From Paenarthrobacter sp. PH39-S1 (lineage in GTDB: Bacteria > Actinomycetota > Actinomycetes > Actinomycetales > Micrococcaceae): a DNA stretch of 64,000 nt. The position numbers were made by a program, and so were the translations under genes. Of this stretch, positions 16,607-26,767 are shown piece after piece; the first letter of the stretch is position 1; each line of letters begins with the position of its first letter. The DNA lies in the NCBI RefSeq assembly GCF_030063245.1, contig NZ_JASISR010000012.1, forward strand, positions 62,001 to 126,000, written 5' to 3'. The notes under the pieces were generated by a model that was not told the origin of the DNA, searched no databases, and was given only the letters and a program-made list of their open reading frames with translations.

Positions 16607-17737
16607 CTACTCCTGCCAGGCCCTCGACGATCGCTCGACCGCGTCTGCTGCGTCTTGAAGTGCCTGCGGCATGAGGTGTCCGTAGATTTGCTCTGTTGTC
16701 GACGTGGAAGCATGGCCAAGGCGCCGCGAAATCGTGAACAGCGAGACGCCATCCTGGATAAGCCACGAAGCATGAGTATGCCGAAGATCGTGGATGCGCG
16801 GCTCCTTCATCAATCCCTTCGCCTGCGCCGCCTTTACGGCGGGGAGCCAATAAATTGCCCAAAACACCCGGTGCCGCAACTGCCCGCCACGAGGCGCAGG
16901 GAACAACAGCTCTTTTCCTGCCCGACTCGCCACCAGCGGAATCAATCTTTCCACCAGCTGCGGGTTCAGTGCGACTGTACGCTTGCCGGCGCCGGTCTTC
17001 GTTGCGCCGAGGTAGAACTCGCTGTTAGCGCCGCGCTTCCATGCCTTGTTGATCCGCACCGTCGCGGGCTTGGCCAACAGGTCCACGTCGGCGACGGTAA
17101 CAGCTGTCGCTTCCCCGAAGCGCGTCCCTGTCATGACGAGGAACTCGGTGAAGACCTTATATGCCTGCTTCATTCCGTCCATGATCAGTCCGAATTCGCG
17201 GTGCGTCAGGAATCTGGCCTCGTCTTCGGGCTTCTCCCCCGTGGGCAGCTGGACCCGCCGGCAGGGATTGTCGCTGCGGTACTTCAGCGCGATAGCCGTT
17301 TCCATAGCCGAGTAAAGAAGGGCATGCACGTTCTTGATCGTCTTGGCACTTCGACCCTTTTTCTGCATGGACTTAATCCACGCCGTCAGGTGCCGGATGT
17401 CGACTCTGTCCACGGCAATAGAACCAAGGCCGGGAACGATGTGCAGGTCCAGCATGGTTTGATACGTCCGGACGGTGCCGACCGACGGCCGTACCAGCAA
17501 GTCGATGTGCTCCTGGACGACTTCGGCGACGGAAGGAACGTTCCGCCGGGCGTCGAGGATGGCGCCTTGCGCAACCTTGAACGACTGACCGTTGGCGTCA
17601 AGGAGCTTCTTCAGTGTGACTGCTTCCGTCTCGGAAGCAAAGGTGATGCTCTGCTGGGACCCTACCTCCGGGTCTCTCCACCGGACTTGGTAGGCCTTGG
17701 GTCCGGTTCGAGATGGGCGCACTACGATGCTGGCCAT
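16607..17737 (-). CDS. int: Tyrosine recombinase (integrase) of the mobile element
   Basis: 376 residues. An N-terminal arm-binding region (about 1-55) is followed by a SAM-like core-binding domain (about 68-150) and the catalytic domain (about 175-360). Visible active-site residues are Arg in MTGTRFGEA, the HxxR of HDLRHTHASW, His in RRLGHASTS and Tyr in IYGHLMPQ. It integrates and excises the element at the tRNA-Leu 3' end. It lies 88 bases from the tRNA with nested direct repeats between, as expected of attachment-site architecture. The gene looks intact. Confidence 0.93.
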   Translation of the reverse strand: MASIVVRPSRTGPKAYQVRWRDPEVGSQQSITFASETEAVTLKKLLDANGQSFKVAQGAILDARRNVPSVAEVVQEHIDLLVRPSVGTVRTYQTMLDLHIVPGLGSIAVDRVDIRHLTAWIKSMQKKGRSAKTIKNVHALLYSAMETAIALKYRSDNPCRRVQLPTGEKPEDEARFLTHREFGLIMDGMKQAYKVFTEFLVMTGTRFGEATAVTVADVDLLAKPATVRINKAWKRGANSEFYLGATKTGAGKRTVALNPQLVERLIPLVASRAGKELLFPAPRGGQLRHRVFWAIYWLPAVKAAQAKGLMKEPRIHDLRHTHASWLIQDGVSLFTISRRLGHASTSTTEQIYGHLMPQALQDAADAVERSSRAWQE

Positions 17738-17747
17738 AGCCTCAATG

Positions 17748-17797
17748 CTACGCCGTTTGGGAACACTTTATAAGGTTTTGGGAACACTACGCCGTTC
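17748..17797. repeat. Nested direct repeats between integrase and tRNA: likely integrase arm sites
   Basis: Two 10-base words are each present twice: TGGGAACACT (17757-17766 and 17779-17788) and ACGCCGTT (from 17749 and from 17789). The order is A-B-spacer-B-A with all words in the same orientation. Closely spaced direct repeats beside an integrase are typical arm-type binding sites. The exact core of strand exchange was not located. Confidence 0.5.
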
Positions 17798-17825
17798 AAT
17801 GCGCCTCTGACCTGCGGTTTTACGG

Positions 17826-17906
17826 TGCCCGAGGTGGGACTCGAACCCACACACCTCTCGATACTGCATTTTGAGTGCAGCGCGTCTGCCATTCCGCCAC
17901 TCGGGC
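17826..17906 (-). tRNA. tRNA-Leu (anticodon CAA)
   Basis: An 81-base cloverleaf on the minus strand: acceptor GCCCGAG pairs with CTCGGGC, the anticodon loop is CTCAAAA giving CAA, and the T arm is GGGTTCGAGTCCC. The long variable arm expected of tRNA-Leu is present. CCA is not encoded. Its 3' end faces the integrase, so it is the insertion site of the mobile element and is restored intact at this junction. Confidence 0.93.
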
Positions 17907-18067
17907 CTTCAACGTGAGATAAAGAGCAAAAAACCCTCACCCATGCGAGAAACTACTCTACATGCCGATAGGCTAAATCGTAGAACTGCAACCTCCAGCC
18001 AGAGGCGTGGACTGTTGAACGCCCCCGGAGTCCCGTTGCCCAACAATACCGCTTTCAAGGAGCCCTC

Positions 18068-18685
18068 GTGTTAGAACAAACGGAACCCGCGCCGACCACT
18101 CCGTCCACGCCCGTTCCGGCTCGCCGCGTGGTGGTCGCCGAAGATGAAACGCTGATCCGCCTGGACATTATGGAGATTCTCCGCGGCGAGGGCTACGACG
18201 TGGTCGGCGAGGCGGACAACGGTGAGAAGGCGGTGCAGCTGGCCGAGGAGCTGCGGCCGGATCTGGTGCTGATGGACGTGAAGATGCCGGTGATGGACGG
18301 CATTACGGCCGCGGAGAAGATTGTGAAGGCCCGGATTGCCCCGGTGGTGCTGTTGACGGCGTTCAGCCAGCGGGAGCTGGTGGAGCGGGCGCGGGACGCG
18401 GGCGCGATGGCGTATGTGGTCAAGCCGTTCACGCCGGCGGATCTGATCCCTGCCATCGAGATCGCGTTGTCCCGCCATGAGGAGATCAAGGCGCTGGAGG
18501 CGGAGGTCAGCGATCTGCAGGAGCAGTTCGCGACGCGGAAGCTGGTGGAGCGAGCCAAGAGTCTGCTGACGACGAAGATGGGGCTTTCAGAGCCGGAGGC
18601 GTTCCGCTGGATCCAGAAGACATCGATGGACCGGCGGCTCGGCATGCGCGAGGTCGCGGAGACGATCATCAATCAGGTCAACTAA
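18068..18685 (+). CDS. pdtaR: ANTAR-domain response regulator, PdtaR type
   Basis: 205 residues. A receiver domain (about 20-135) has the acidic pair in VVAEDET, the phospho-acceptor Asp in LVLMDVKMPVMDG, and the conserved Thr and Lys in LLTAFS and YVVKPF. The C-terminal ANTAR domain (about 145-203, ERAKSLLTTKMGLSEPEAF) binds paired hairpins in nascent RNA and prevents termination. Mycobacterial PdtaR works with the histidine kinase PdtaS in this way. GTG 18068 has AAGGAG upstream. The gene faces pyk, with a large palindrome between them. The kinase is not in this window. Confidence 0.9.
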   Translation: MLEQTEPAPTTPSTPVPARRVVVAEDETLIRLDIMEILRGEGYDVVGEADNGEKAVQLAEELRPDLVLMDVKMPVMDGITAAEKIVKARIAPVVLLTAFSQRELVERARDAGAMAYVVKPFTPADLIPAIEIALSRHEEIKALEAEVSDLQEQFATRKLVERAKSLLTTKMGLSEPEAFRWIQKTSMDRRLGMREVAETIINQVN

Positions 18686-18734
18686 GTCGCACTTATGGCA
18701 CTCAAACGGTCGTTTGGGTGCCATAAGTGCGACT
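18685..18734. repeat. Large intergenic palindrome, copy 1
   Basis: Arms of 24 bases (18685-18708 and 18711-18734) with one mismatch and a 2-base loop; flanking CAACT/CAGTTG extends the pairing. It carries the words CACTTATGGCACTCAAA and GTGCCATAAGTGCG also seen in copies 2 and 3. It overlaps the pdtaR stop and lies between convergent pdtaR and pyk, so it may act as a bidirectional terminator. There is no T-run. Confidence 0.8.
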
Positions 18735-18783
18735 CAGTTGGGAGAGCAGCGCTGCCGGTTGGGACAGCAGCGCTGCCGGAACT

Positions 18784-20256
18784 TTAGTGGGTGGGCCAGG
18801 GGCCGACCTTTTCCCGGTTCGAGGTTCCGGTCGCGCTGAAGTCGGCCAGGTCGCCCACCTTGTGGACCTTCAGCGAGTTCGTGGAACCGGCCTGGCCGGG
18901 AGGGGAGCCGGCCGCGATGACCACCAGGTCGCCGTCGTCGACCAGTTTTTTCTCCAGCAGGATCTTGTCCACCTGTTCGGTCATTTCGTCCGTGTGGTGC
19001 ACCATCGGTACCAGGATGGGCCGGATGCCCCAGGCCATCGCCAGCTGGTTCCAGACGTGCTGATCCGGGGTGAACGCGAAGACGGGCTTGACCGGGCGCA
19101 GCCGCGACAGCCTGCGCGCGGAGTCGCCGGACTGGGTGAAGGTACAGATGTACTTCGCGTCCAGCTGATCGGCGATGGTGACAGCTGCACGGGTGATGGC
19201 GCCGCCGCGGGTCCTCGGCTGGGTGCCCAGTGGCGGGACACGTTCCAGTCCGTGGACCTCGGTGGATTCAATGATCCGGGCCATCACCTTGACGGTTTCG
19301 ATGGGGAACTTGCCGACGCTTGTTTCGCCGGAGAGCATGACGGCGTCCGCGCCGTCCAGGACGGCGTTGGCACAGTCGGAGGCCTCGGCGCGGGTGGGGC
19401 GCGGGCTTTCGATCATGGATTCGAGCACCTGGGTGGCGACGATGACGGGCTTGGCCCAGCGGCGGGCCAGTTCGATGGCGCGTTTTTGCACGATCGGAAC
19501 CTCTTCGAGCGGCAGTTCCACGCCGAGGTCTCCGCGGGCCACCATGATGGCGTCGAATGCGTCGATGATGGCCGGCAGGTGTTCCACGGCCTGCGGCTTT
19601 TCGATCTTGGCGATCACCGGTACGCGGCGGCCTTCTTCGTCCATGATCTGGTGCACGCGGTCGATGTCGGCGGCGTCGCGGACGAAGGAGAGCGCAACCA
19701 GATCCACGCCGCGCGCCAGCGCCCAGCGAAGATCGTCCTCGTCCTTTTCGCTCAGCGCGGGGACGTTGACGGCTACGCCGGGCAGGTTGATGCCCTTGTT
19801 GTTGGAGACGACGCCGGGAACGGTGACCACGGTGGTGACCTTGACGTCGTCGACCGCGGTGGCGACCAGCGAGACCTTGCCGTCGTCAATGAGCAGGGTG
19901 TCCCCGACATTGACGTCTTCGGGCAGGCTCTTGAGCGTGGTGGAGCAGATGTCCTGGGTGCCCGGGACGTCTTCGGTGGTGATGGTGAAGATATCGCCGA
20001 CGGCCAGCGCATGGGGTCCGTCCAGGAAGCGGCCCAGCCGGATTTTCGGGCCCTGCAGGTCGGCCATGATGCCCACCGGTTTGCCGAGGGAGGCCGCGGC
20101 CTTGCGGACGTTTTCGTAAGTCGTGTCGTGCACTCCGTAGTCGCCGTGGCTCATGTTCATCCGTGCCACGTCCACCCCCGCCTCCAGCACGGCCAGCGTG
20201 TTTTCATAACTGGCGATCGCCGGTCCGAACGTTGCAACAATTTTCGCGCGTCTCAT
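18784..20256 (-). CDS. pyk: Pyruvate kinase
   Basis: 490 residues, full length. Converts phosphoenolpyruvate and ADP to pyruvate and ATP, the last step of glycolysis. Visible motifs: MRRAKIVATFGPA at the N terminus, the substrate-binding MNMSHGDY, VIAKIEKPQAVEH with the catalytic Lys, MVARGDLGVELP, and VMLSGETSVGKFP. The C-terminal allosteric domain follows from about residue 350. It is the last of the minus-strand block, 107 bases after gltD, and probably has its own promoter there. Confidence 0.97.
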   Translation of the reverse strand: MRRAKIVATFGPAIASYENTLAVLEAGVDVARMNMSHGDYGVHDTTYENVRKAAASLGKPVGIMADLQGPKIRLGRFLDGPHALAVGDIFTITTEDVPGTQDICSTTLKSLPEDVNVGDTLLIDDGKVSLVATAVDDVKVTTVVTVPGVVSNNKGINLPGVAVNVPALSEKDEDDLRWALARGVDLVALSFVRDAADIDRVHQIMDEEGRRVPVIAKIEKPQAVEHLPAIIDAFDAIMVARGDLGVELPLEEVPIVQKRAIELARRWAKPVIVATQVLESMIESPRPTRAEASDCANAVLDGADAVMLSGETSVGKFPIETVKVMARIIESTEVHGLERVPPLGTQPRTRGGAITRAAVTIADQLDAKYICTFTQSGDSARRLSRLRPVKPVFAFTPDQHVWNQLAMAWGIRPILVPMVHHTDEMTEQVDKILLEKKLVDDGDLVVIAAGSPPGQAGSTNSLKVHKVGDLADFSATGTSNREKVGPWPTH

Positions 20257-20362
20257 GTACCTACCCTAATGGAGTTCTTCGGCTAACAATCTTGTCAAAA
20301 TTAACAGTTGGTGAATTCGCCCCCATTGCAGCAGCCACCTCGTGGCGGCGGCGCCGGCCCCG

Positions 20363-21820
20363 CTACAGGACGCTGACCGCGACGTCGGTCGGCGCGACCG
20401 GCGCGGGGAGCAGTGTCTGGCCGCACAGGAACTGATCCACCGCGGCCGCACAGGATCTGCCTTCGGCGATCGCCCAGACAATCAGGGACTGTCCGCGTCC
20501 GGCGTCGCCGGCGACGAAGACTCCCTCGGTACCGGTCATGTAGTACCCGTCGCGGACCACGTTGCCGCGGCGGTCAAATTCGGCCTTGATCTGCTCGGTG
20601 ATGCCTGCCGGTTCCGGACCGGTGTAACCGAGCGAGAGGAAGACCAGGTCGGCGGGAATTTCGCGCTCGGTGCCGGCCTTGGGTACTCGGCGGCCGTTGA
20701 CGAACTCGGTCTCCGCGATCTTGATGGCCGTCAGCACGCCGTCCGTGCCCTCAAATTCCACCGTGGAGGCAAGGTAGGTCCGCTCGCCGCCTTCCTCGTG
20801 CGCGGCGGCCACCTCGAACAGGGTGGGAAAGGTGGGCCAGGGCTGGTGCGCGGCGCGCTCCAGCGGAGGCTGCTGCCCGATGGCCAAGGTGGTGATGGAG
20901 GCCGCCTGCTGGCGGTGCGCGGTCCCGAGGCAGTCTGCGCCGGTATCGCCGCCGCCCAGAATCACCACGTGTTTGCCGACGGCGTCGATCTGGTCCGCCA
21001 CGGCGTCCCCGGCCACCACGCGGTTTGCCTGGACCAGGTAGTCCATCGCGAAGTGCACGCCGGTCAGCTCCCGGCCCGGGATGTCCAGGTCCCGCGGCAC
21101 GGTGGAGCCGGTGGCGATGACGACGGCGTCGTAACGGCGGCGCAGCTGTTCCCAGGAAACGTCAGTGCCCACCTCGACGCCGGGACGGAAGCGCGTGCCC
21201 TCTGCCGTCATCTGCTCGATCCGGCGGTCCAGATAGTGCTTTTCCATCTTGAAATCGGGAATGCCATAGCGCAGCAGGCCGCCGATCCGGTCGTCGCGTT
21301 CGTAGACCGCCACGGTGTGCCCGGCGCGGGTCAACTGCTGTGCCGCGGCCAGCCCGGCCGGCCCGGAGCCGATCACGGCCACGGTTTTGCCGGTCAGCCG
21401 TGCCGGCGGCAGCGGCTTGACCCAGTCGTGGTCAAAGGCCTGCTCGATGATCGATACTTCGACCTGCTTGATGGTCACGGCGGGCTGATTGATGCCCAGC
21501 ACGCAGGAGGACTCGCACGGCGCGGGGCAGAGCCGGCCGGTGAACTCCGGGAAGTTGTTGGTCGCGTGCAGCCGCTCGACGGCCTCCTCGCCCTTGTCCC
21601 GCCGGATCAGGTCGTTCCATTCCGGAATCAGGTTGCCCAGCGGGCAGCCCTGATGGCAGAACGGCACGCCGCAGTCCATGCAGCGGCCGGCCTGGCTGCG
21701 CAGCACGCCCTTCTCCTGTGCCTCATAGACTTCCTTCCAGTCCATGATGCGCACCGGCACCGGCCGGCGCGGTTGTGTGACGCGTTCGCGGACCTTCAAA
21801 AATCCCCGTGGATCAGCCAC
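20363..21820 (-). CDS. gltD: Glutamate synthase, small (beta) subunit
   Basis: 485 residues from GTG 21820. Passes electrons from NADPH to the large subunit. The N-terminal cysteines of the 4Fe-4S sites are visible ([13 protein letters not shown] and CPAPCESSC), followed by an FAD fold ([15 protein letters not shown], about residue 150) and an NADPH fold ([12 protein letters not shown]). GTG 21820 overlaps the end of gltB by eight bases, which decides the start over a longer reading that would run back into gltB. Works as a complex with GltB in ammonia assimilation. Confidence 0.95.
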   Translation of the reverse strand: MADPRGFLKVRERVTQPRRPVPVRIMDWKEVYEAQEKGVLRSQAGRCMDCGVPFCHQGCPLGNLIPEWNDLIRRDKGEEAVERLHATNNFPEFTGRLCPAPCESSCVLGINQPAVTIKQVEVSIIEQAFDHDWVKPLPPARLTGKTVAVIGSGPAGLAAAQQLTRAGHTVAVYERDDRIGGLLRYGIPDFKMEKHYLDRRIEQMTAEGTRFRPGVEVGTDVSWEQLRRRYDAVVIATGSTVPRDLDIPGRELTGVHFAMDYLVQANRVVAGDAVADQIDAVGKHVVILGGGDTGADCLGTAHRQQAASITTLAIGQQPPLERAAHQPWPTFPTLFEVAAAHEEGGERTYLASTVEFEGTDGVLTAIKIAETEFVNGRRVPKAGTEREIPADLVFLSLGYTGPEPAGITEQIKAEFDRRGNVVRDGYYMTGTEGVFVAGDAGRGQSLIVWAIAEGRSCAAAVDQFLCGQTLLPAPVAPTDVAVSVL

Positions 21821-24800
21821 CGGTAACCTCCAGAATTCTCTGCCAGACGGCGTCCCCGTCGGGGTCAAGACCCTCGTTGGCGGCGTCCAGGCGCGTTTGC
21901 AGTACGGCGGCGTAGTCCCGCGGAAGTACCTTGGTGATCCGGGCGGCGGTGGCGGCAAAATCCTCCAGCAGCCGCGCCGCGACGGCGGAATCCGTTTCTT
22001 CGCGGTGCCGCACCAGCAGGGCATGGACCAGGGTGCGGTCCTCGGCGTCCAGTTCAAGCAGCGTCAGCTCCCCCGAGTCCAGGCTTTGTTTGTTCACCTT
22101 GGCCGGCTGCAGATCCAGCACGTACGCCGTCCCCCCGGACATGCCGGCGCCAAAATTGCGTCCGGTCCGTCCCAGGATCAGGGCCTGGCCGCCGGTCATG
22201 TATTCACAGCCGTGATCGCCCACGCCTTCGACGACGGCGGTGGCACCGGAGTTGCGCACCAGGAACCGCTCCCCGACCTGGCCGCGCAGGAACATTTCCC
22301 CGCTGGTGGCGCCGTAGCCGATCACGTTGCCGGCAATGACGTTGTCCTCGGCGGGGAAGACGTTCGTGCGGTCCGGTCGAACCGTGATCCGGCCACCGGA
22401 TAGCCCCTTGCCGACGTAGTCGTTGGAGTCGCCAAAGAGCCGCAGGGTGACGCCGGCGGGCAGGAAGGCGCCCAGCGACTGGCCGGCCTGGCCGGTCAAT
22501 GTGACGTCAATGGTGTCCTGGCCCAGCACGTCGATGCCGAATCTTTTCGTCACCTCATGACCGAGCATGGTGCCTACGGAGCGGTCCGTGTTGACCACCT
22601 TGACTGAGATTTTCACCGGGATCCGGTCGCTGAGCGCCTCGGCGCTCATGGTGATCAGCTGCTGGTCAAAGTGCTTGTCCAGTTCGTGGTTCTGCGGCAC
22701 CAGATTGCGCAGCGGCGCGTCGGAGTCGAAGTCCATGCCCGCCAGGATCGGATCCAAGTCCAGCCCCGACGCCTTCCAGTGGCTGATGGCTTCCTGGGCG
22801 TTCAGCGTGTCGGCGTGGCCGATCGCCTCCTGCAGGCTGCGGAAGCCCAGTCCGGCGAGGATTTCGCGGACCTCCTGGGCCAGGAACTCGAAGAAGTTGA
22901 CCACAAATTCTGGCTTGCCGGTGAACCGGCGGCGCAGCTCAGGATTTTGCGTGGCCACGCCCACCGGACAGGTATCCAGATGGCAGACGCGCATCATGAC
23001 GCAGCCGGAGACCACCAGCGGAGCGGTGGCGAAACCGTATTCCTCGGCACCGAGCAGCGCCGCGATCACCACATCCCGGCCGGTCTTGAGCTGGCCGTCC
23101 ACCTGCACCACCACGCGGTCGCGCAGCCCATTGAGCATCAGCGTCTGCTGCGTCTCCGCCAGGCCCAGTTCCCACGGAACCCCGGCGTGCTTGAGCGAGT
23201 TCAGCGGGCTGGCGCCGGTGCCGCCGTCATGCCCGGAAACCAGGACGACGTCGGCCTTGGCCTTGGTCACACCGGCGGCCACCGTGCCGATCCCGATCTC
23301 GGAGACCAGCTTGACGTGCACGCGGGCGGCGGGGTTGGCGCGTTTGCAGTCGTAGATCAGCTGCGCCAGGTCTTCGATCGAGTAAATGTCGTGGTGCGGC
23401 GGCGGCGAAATCAGCCCGACGCCGGGCGTGGAGTGCCGGGTGCTGGCCACCCACGGGTAGACCTTTTGCGCCATCAGCTGGCCGCCCTCACCGGGCTTGG
23501 CTCCCTGCGCCATTTTGATCTGGATGTCCGTGGCGTTGGTCAGGTACAGGCTGGTGACGCCGAAGCGCCCCGAGGCAACCTGCTTGATGGCCGAGCGGCG
23601 TTCCGGATCCAGCAGCCGGTCAACGTCCTCGCCGCCCTCGCCGGTGTTGGACTTGGCGCCGAGCCGGTTCATCGCGATGGCCAGCGTCTCGTGCGCCTCC
23701 TGCGAAATGGAGCCGTAGCTCATCGCTCCGGTGGAGAAGCGCTTGACGATGCTGGCGACGGATTCCACCTCGTCGATCGGGACCGCCGGGCGCACTCCTT
23801 CCTTGAACTTCAGCAGTCCGCGCAGGGTCATCAGGTTCTTGGACTGGTCGTCGATGCCGGCGGTGTACTGCTTGAAAATGTCGTAGCGGCGTTCGCGGGT
23901 GGCGTGCTGCAGCCGGAACACGGTGTCGGGGTTGAACAGGTGCGGCTCGCCCTCGCGGCGCCACTGGTATTCGCCGCCGTTGAGCAGGGGGCGGTGCGGG
24001 TCTTCGACGCCGTCCGCCGGGTAGGCCATGGCATGGCGTGCGGCCACCTCCGCGGCGATCACACCCAGCCCGATCCCGCCAAGCTGGGAGGTTGTGCCGG
24101 CGAAGAACTCGTCCACGAGGTCCTGGGATACGCCGAGCGCCTCGAAGGTCTGCGCCCCGCAGTAGGAGGCCACCGTGGAGATGCCCATCTTTGACATGAT
24201 CTTCAGCACGCCCTTGCCGAGACCCTTGATCAGGTTGTAGACGCCCGCCTCGGCGCTCACCCCGGTGATGTCGCCGTTGCGGATCAGCTCCTCGACGCTT
24301 TCCATCGCCAGGTACGGGTTCACCGCGGCGGCGCCGTAGCCGACCAGGACCGCCACGTGATGCACCTCGCGGACGTCACCGGCCTCCACCACCAGAGCGG
24401 TTTTGGTGCGGTTGGCACTGCGCAGCAGGTGATGGTGCACCGCGCTGAGCAGCAGCAGCGACGGGATGGGAGCCCACTGCGCGCTGGAATCGCGGTCCGA
24501 GAGCACGACGTACTGCACGCCGCGGTTGATCGCGCCGGAGACCTGCTCACAGATTTCCGCCAGCCGGGCACGCAGCGCGGCCTCGCCGCCGTCGGGCTTG
24601 TACAGACCGCGGACCTTCACGGCCACCCGGTCCCCTGCGGCGTTTTCAATATTGGCGATCTTGGCCAGCTCGTCGTTGTTGATCACCGGGAACGGCAGGG
24701 CCAGCTGCGGCTGGCGCACCTCGGCAAGCGAGAGCAGGTTGCCCTGCGGACCAATCGTCGAATTCAGCGAGGTGACCAGCTCTTCGCGGATCGCGTCCAG

Positions 24801-26519
24801 CGGCGGGTTGGTGACCTGGGCAAAGGACTGGACAAAGTAATCGAAGAGCAGCCGGGGCCGCTTGGACAGCACGGCGATCGGGGTATCGGACCCCATCGCG
24901 CCCAGCGGTTCGGCGCCGGTGCGGGCCATCGGGCCGATCAGGATGCGCAGTTCCTCCTGCGTGTAGCCGAAGGTGCGCTGGCGGTGGTTGACCGAGGCAG
25001 GCGTGTGGACCACGTGCTCACGCTCCGGCAGGTCCGCCAGCTTGATGACGTTCTCCCGCACCCAGTCACCCCACGGGTTGGCGGCGGCGAGTTCGCTCTT
25101 GATTTCCGAATCAGAGATGACGCGCCCGGCATCCGTGTCCACCAGGAACATCTTCCCGGGTGAGACGCGGCCCTTCTTGACCACCTTGGCGGGCTCGATG
25201 TCGATCACACCCACCTCGGAGGCAAAAATGACCAACCCGTCCTCGGTGATCCAGTACCGGCCCGGGCGCAGACCGTTGCGGTCCAGCGTGGCCCCGACCA
25301 CGGTTCCGTCCGTGAAGGACACTGCGGCCGGCCCGTCCCACGGCTCCATCAGCATCGAGTGGTATTCGTAGAAAGCCCGGCGCGCGGGATCCATGGTGGC
25401 GTGGTTTTCCCAGGCCTCCGGAAGCATCATCATGATGGCCTGAGTGATGGGACGCCCGGCCAGCCAAAGCAGCTCCGCGACCTCGTCGAAGGATGCCGAG
25501 TCCGAAGCGCCCGGCGTGCAGATAGGGAACAGGTCTTCGGGATTGTCACCCAGCAGCGGGTGGCTCAGCGTGGACTGGCGCGCGCGCATCCAGTTCCGGT
25601 TGCCCTTGACGGTGTTGATCTCGCCATTGTGCGCGATGGTGCGGAACGGCTGCGCCAGCGGCCAGGACGGGAAGGTGTTGGTGGAAAAGCGCGAGTGCAC
25701 AATCCCGAGCCTGGTCTTAAACCGGCTGTCCGAGAGGTCCGGGTAAAACGGCTCGAGCTGCGCGGTGGTCAGCATGCCCTTGTAAACAATGGTGCGCGAG
25801 GACAGCGACGGGAAGTATACACCGAATTTGTTCTGCGCGCGCTTGCGCAGCCGGAACGCCTTGGCGTCCAGCGTCCTGTCGTCCGGGTGCCTGGGCTCCG
25901 GGTGACTCGGCTCATGGTGACTCGGCTTCGGGGAATTATGCTCTTGGTGATCCGCCGGGGCGGCGGCATGCTCCGGCAGCGCCAGGAAAAGCTGGACAAA
26001 CCGGGGCATGCAGGCCTTGGCCATGGAACCGACCAGACCCTCCACAATGGGCACGTCGCGCCAGCCGAGCACGGTCAGCCCCTCGTCGGTAGCCAGCGCT
26101 TCGAGGCCACTCCGGGCGAGTCTGGCTTCGGCCGCTTCCGGCGGCAGAAACGCGATGCCGACGGCGTAATGTCCGGCGGGCGGGAGGGTGAAGGTGGTGA
26201 CGGCGCGGAAGAACTCGTCCGGGATCTGCGTCAGCAGTCCCGCACCGTCGCCGGTGCCTTCGTCGGCCCCGACGGCCCCACGGTGTTCCAGGTTGCGCAG
26301 GGCGGTCAGGGCGGCGTCCACGATGTCGTGGTCCGGTTCGCCGCGCAGCGTGGCCACGATGGCCAGTCCGCAGGCGTCCTTTTCCTGCTCCGGATGGTAA
26401 AGGCCCTGAGCGGGCGGCATGGTGGCGAAACGCCGGAAAGGTGACTGCACAGCTGCCAGCGGCGCGGACGCCGGTTCGGTTGCCGCTGCCGGATCGGTTC
26501 CGTTTGGGATACGAATCAT
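21813..26519 (-). CDS. gltB: Glutamate synthase, large (alpha) subunit
   Basis: 1,568 residues from ATG 26519. Makes two glutamates from glutamine and 2-oxoglutarate. The class II amidotransferase domain begins at the conserved Cys of [12 protein letters not shown], so about 49 residues are probably a cleaved propeptide. A central domain, the FMN-binding domain ([13 protein letters not shown], then [14 protein letters not shown]-like region) and the Fe-S cysteines ([15 protein letters not shown]) follow, then the C-terminal GxGxG barrel ([14 protein letters not shown]). The amidotransferase domain has an odd His/Pro-rich insertion of about 25 residues (around 185-210). A later start than ATG 26588 is chosen because the extra N terminus is not conserved-looking. 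Confidence 0.95.
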   Translation of the reverse strand: MIRIPNGTDPAAATEPASAPLAAVQSPFRRFATMPPAQGLYHPEQEKDACGLAIVATLRGEPDHDIVDAALTALRNLEHRGAVGADEGTGDGAGLLTQIPDEFFRAVTTFTLPPAGHYAVGIAFLPPEAAEARLARSGLEALATDEGLTVLGWRDVPIVEGLVGSMAKACMPRFVQLFLALPEHAAAPADHQEHNSPKPSHHEPSHPEPRHPDDRTLDAKAFRLRKRAQNKFGVYFPSLSSRTIVYKGMLTTAQLEPFYPDLSDSRFKTRLGIVHSRFSTNTFPSWPLAQPFRTIAHNGEINTVKGNRNWMRARQSTLSHPLLGDNPEDLFPICTPGASDSASFDEVAELLWLAGRPITQAIMMMLPEAWENHATMDPARRAFYEYHSMLMEPWDGPAAVSFTDGTVVGATLDRNGLRPGRYWITEDGLVIFASEVGVIDIEPAKVVKKGRVSPGKMFLVDTDAGRVISDSEIKSELAAANPWGDWVRENVIKLADLPEREHVVHTPASVNHRQRTFGYTQEELRILIGPMARTGAEPLGAMGSDTPIAVLSKRPRLLFDYFVQSFAQVTNPPLDAIREELVTSLNSTIGPQGNLLSLAEVRQPQLALPFPVINNDELAKIANIENAAGDRVAVKVRGLYKPDGGEAALRARLAEICEQVSGAINRGVQYVVLSDRDSSAQWAPIPSLLLLSAVHHHLLRSANRTKTALVVEAGDVREVHHVAVLVGYGAAAVNPYLAMESVEELIRNGDITGVSAEAGVYNLIKGLGKGVLKIMSKMGISTVASYCGAQTFEALGVSQDLVDEFFAGTTSQLGGIGLGVIAAEVAARHAMAYPADGVEDPHRPLLNGGEYQWRREGEPHLFNPDTVFRLQHATRERRYDIFKQYTAGIDDQSKNLMTLRGLLKFKEGVRPAVPIDEVESVASIVKRFSTGAMSYGSISQEAHETLAIAMNRLGAKSNTGEGGEDVDRLLDPERRSAIKQVASGRFGVTSLYLTNATDIQIKMAQGAKPGEGGQLMAQKVYPWVASTRHSTPGVGLISPPPHHDIYSIEDLAQLIYDCKRANPAARVHVKLVSEIGIGTVAAGVTKAKADVVLVSGHDGGTGASPLNSLKHAGVPWELGLAETQQTLMLNGLRDRVVVQVDGQLKTGRDVVIAALLGAEEYGFATAPLVVSGCVMMRVCHLDTCPVGVATQNPELRRRFTGKPEFVVNFFEFLAQEVREILAGLGFRSLQEAIGHADTLNAQEAISHWKASGLDLDPILAGMDFDSDAPLRNLVPQNHELDKHFDQQLITMSAEALSDRIPVKISVKVVNTDRSVGTMLGHEVTKRFGIDVLGQDTIDVTLTGQAGQSLGAFLPAGVTLRLFGDSNDYVGKGLSGGRITVRPDRTNVFPAEDNVIAGNVIGYGATSGEMFLRGQVGERFLVRNSGATAVVEGVGDHGCEYMTGGQALILGRTGRNFGAGMSGGTAYVLDLQPAKVNKQSLDSGELTLLELDAEDRTLVHALLVRHREETDSAVAARLLEDFAATAARITKVLPRDYAAVLQTRLDAANEGLDPDGDAVWQRILEVTGG

Positions 26520-26616
26520 TGCGATCTGTCCTTCCCCCTGATTGAGCGTACGGAGGGGACAACATTGGCCCTGAGCAACGGACGGCACAGAACCGCCCGC
26601 AGATTTACTTGTGGAA

Positions 26617-26646
26617 ATTATATGACAGCATTCACAGATGTTCTAA
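26617..26646 (-). promoter_or_regulatory. Promoter of gltBD
   Basis: On the minus strand, TTAGAA (26641-26646) and a consensus TATAAT (26617-26622) are separated by 18 bases, about 95 bases upstream of the gltB start. This is the best sigma-A-type promoter seen in the block and implies gltBD is transcribed independently of lgt. Confidence 0.55.
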
Positions 26647-26767
26647 CGGACACCAAGTGCCAGCTGACACCGCTGGAGCGACGGCGGATGCTCTTGATTC
26701 CATCGGCCGCGCCAGTTGTTCCCACGTCATCGTGGTACGGACCATTCCGGGCGATAACCCGGTGCTG

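Larger units (their letters stand above)
1..17825. mobile_element. Right portion of an integrative (probably conjugative) element at tRNA-Leu
   Basis: The segment ends exactly at the 3' end of a tRNA-Leu gene and has a tyrosine integrase as its last gene, the usual layout of an element that targets a tRNA 3' end. Inside are excisionase-like HTH proteins, an EspR-like regulator, a sigma-70-like protein, an NlpC/P60 wall hydrolase, small membrane proteins, two insertion sequences and defence cargo. Gene order and spacing are much looser than in the core region to the right. The left end and the relaxase, coupling-protein and ATPase genes expected of a conjugative element are not in the window, so self-transfer is inferred only. 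Confidence 0.8.

Noticed and set aside
18727-20286. Long plus-strand frame of 519 codons opposite pyk
   Set aside because: It is the antisense shadow of pyruvate kinase; its composition is His/Asp/Gly-rich as expected of such shadows.
20342-21826. Long plus-strand frame opposite gltD
   Set aside because: Antisense shadow of a fully conserved gene.
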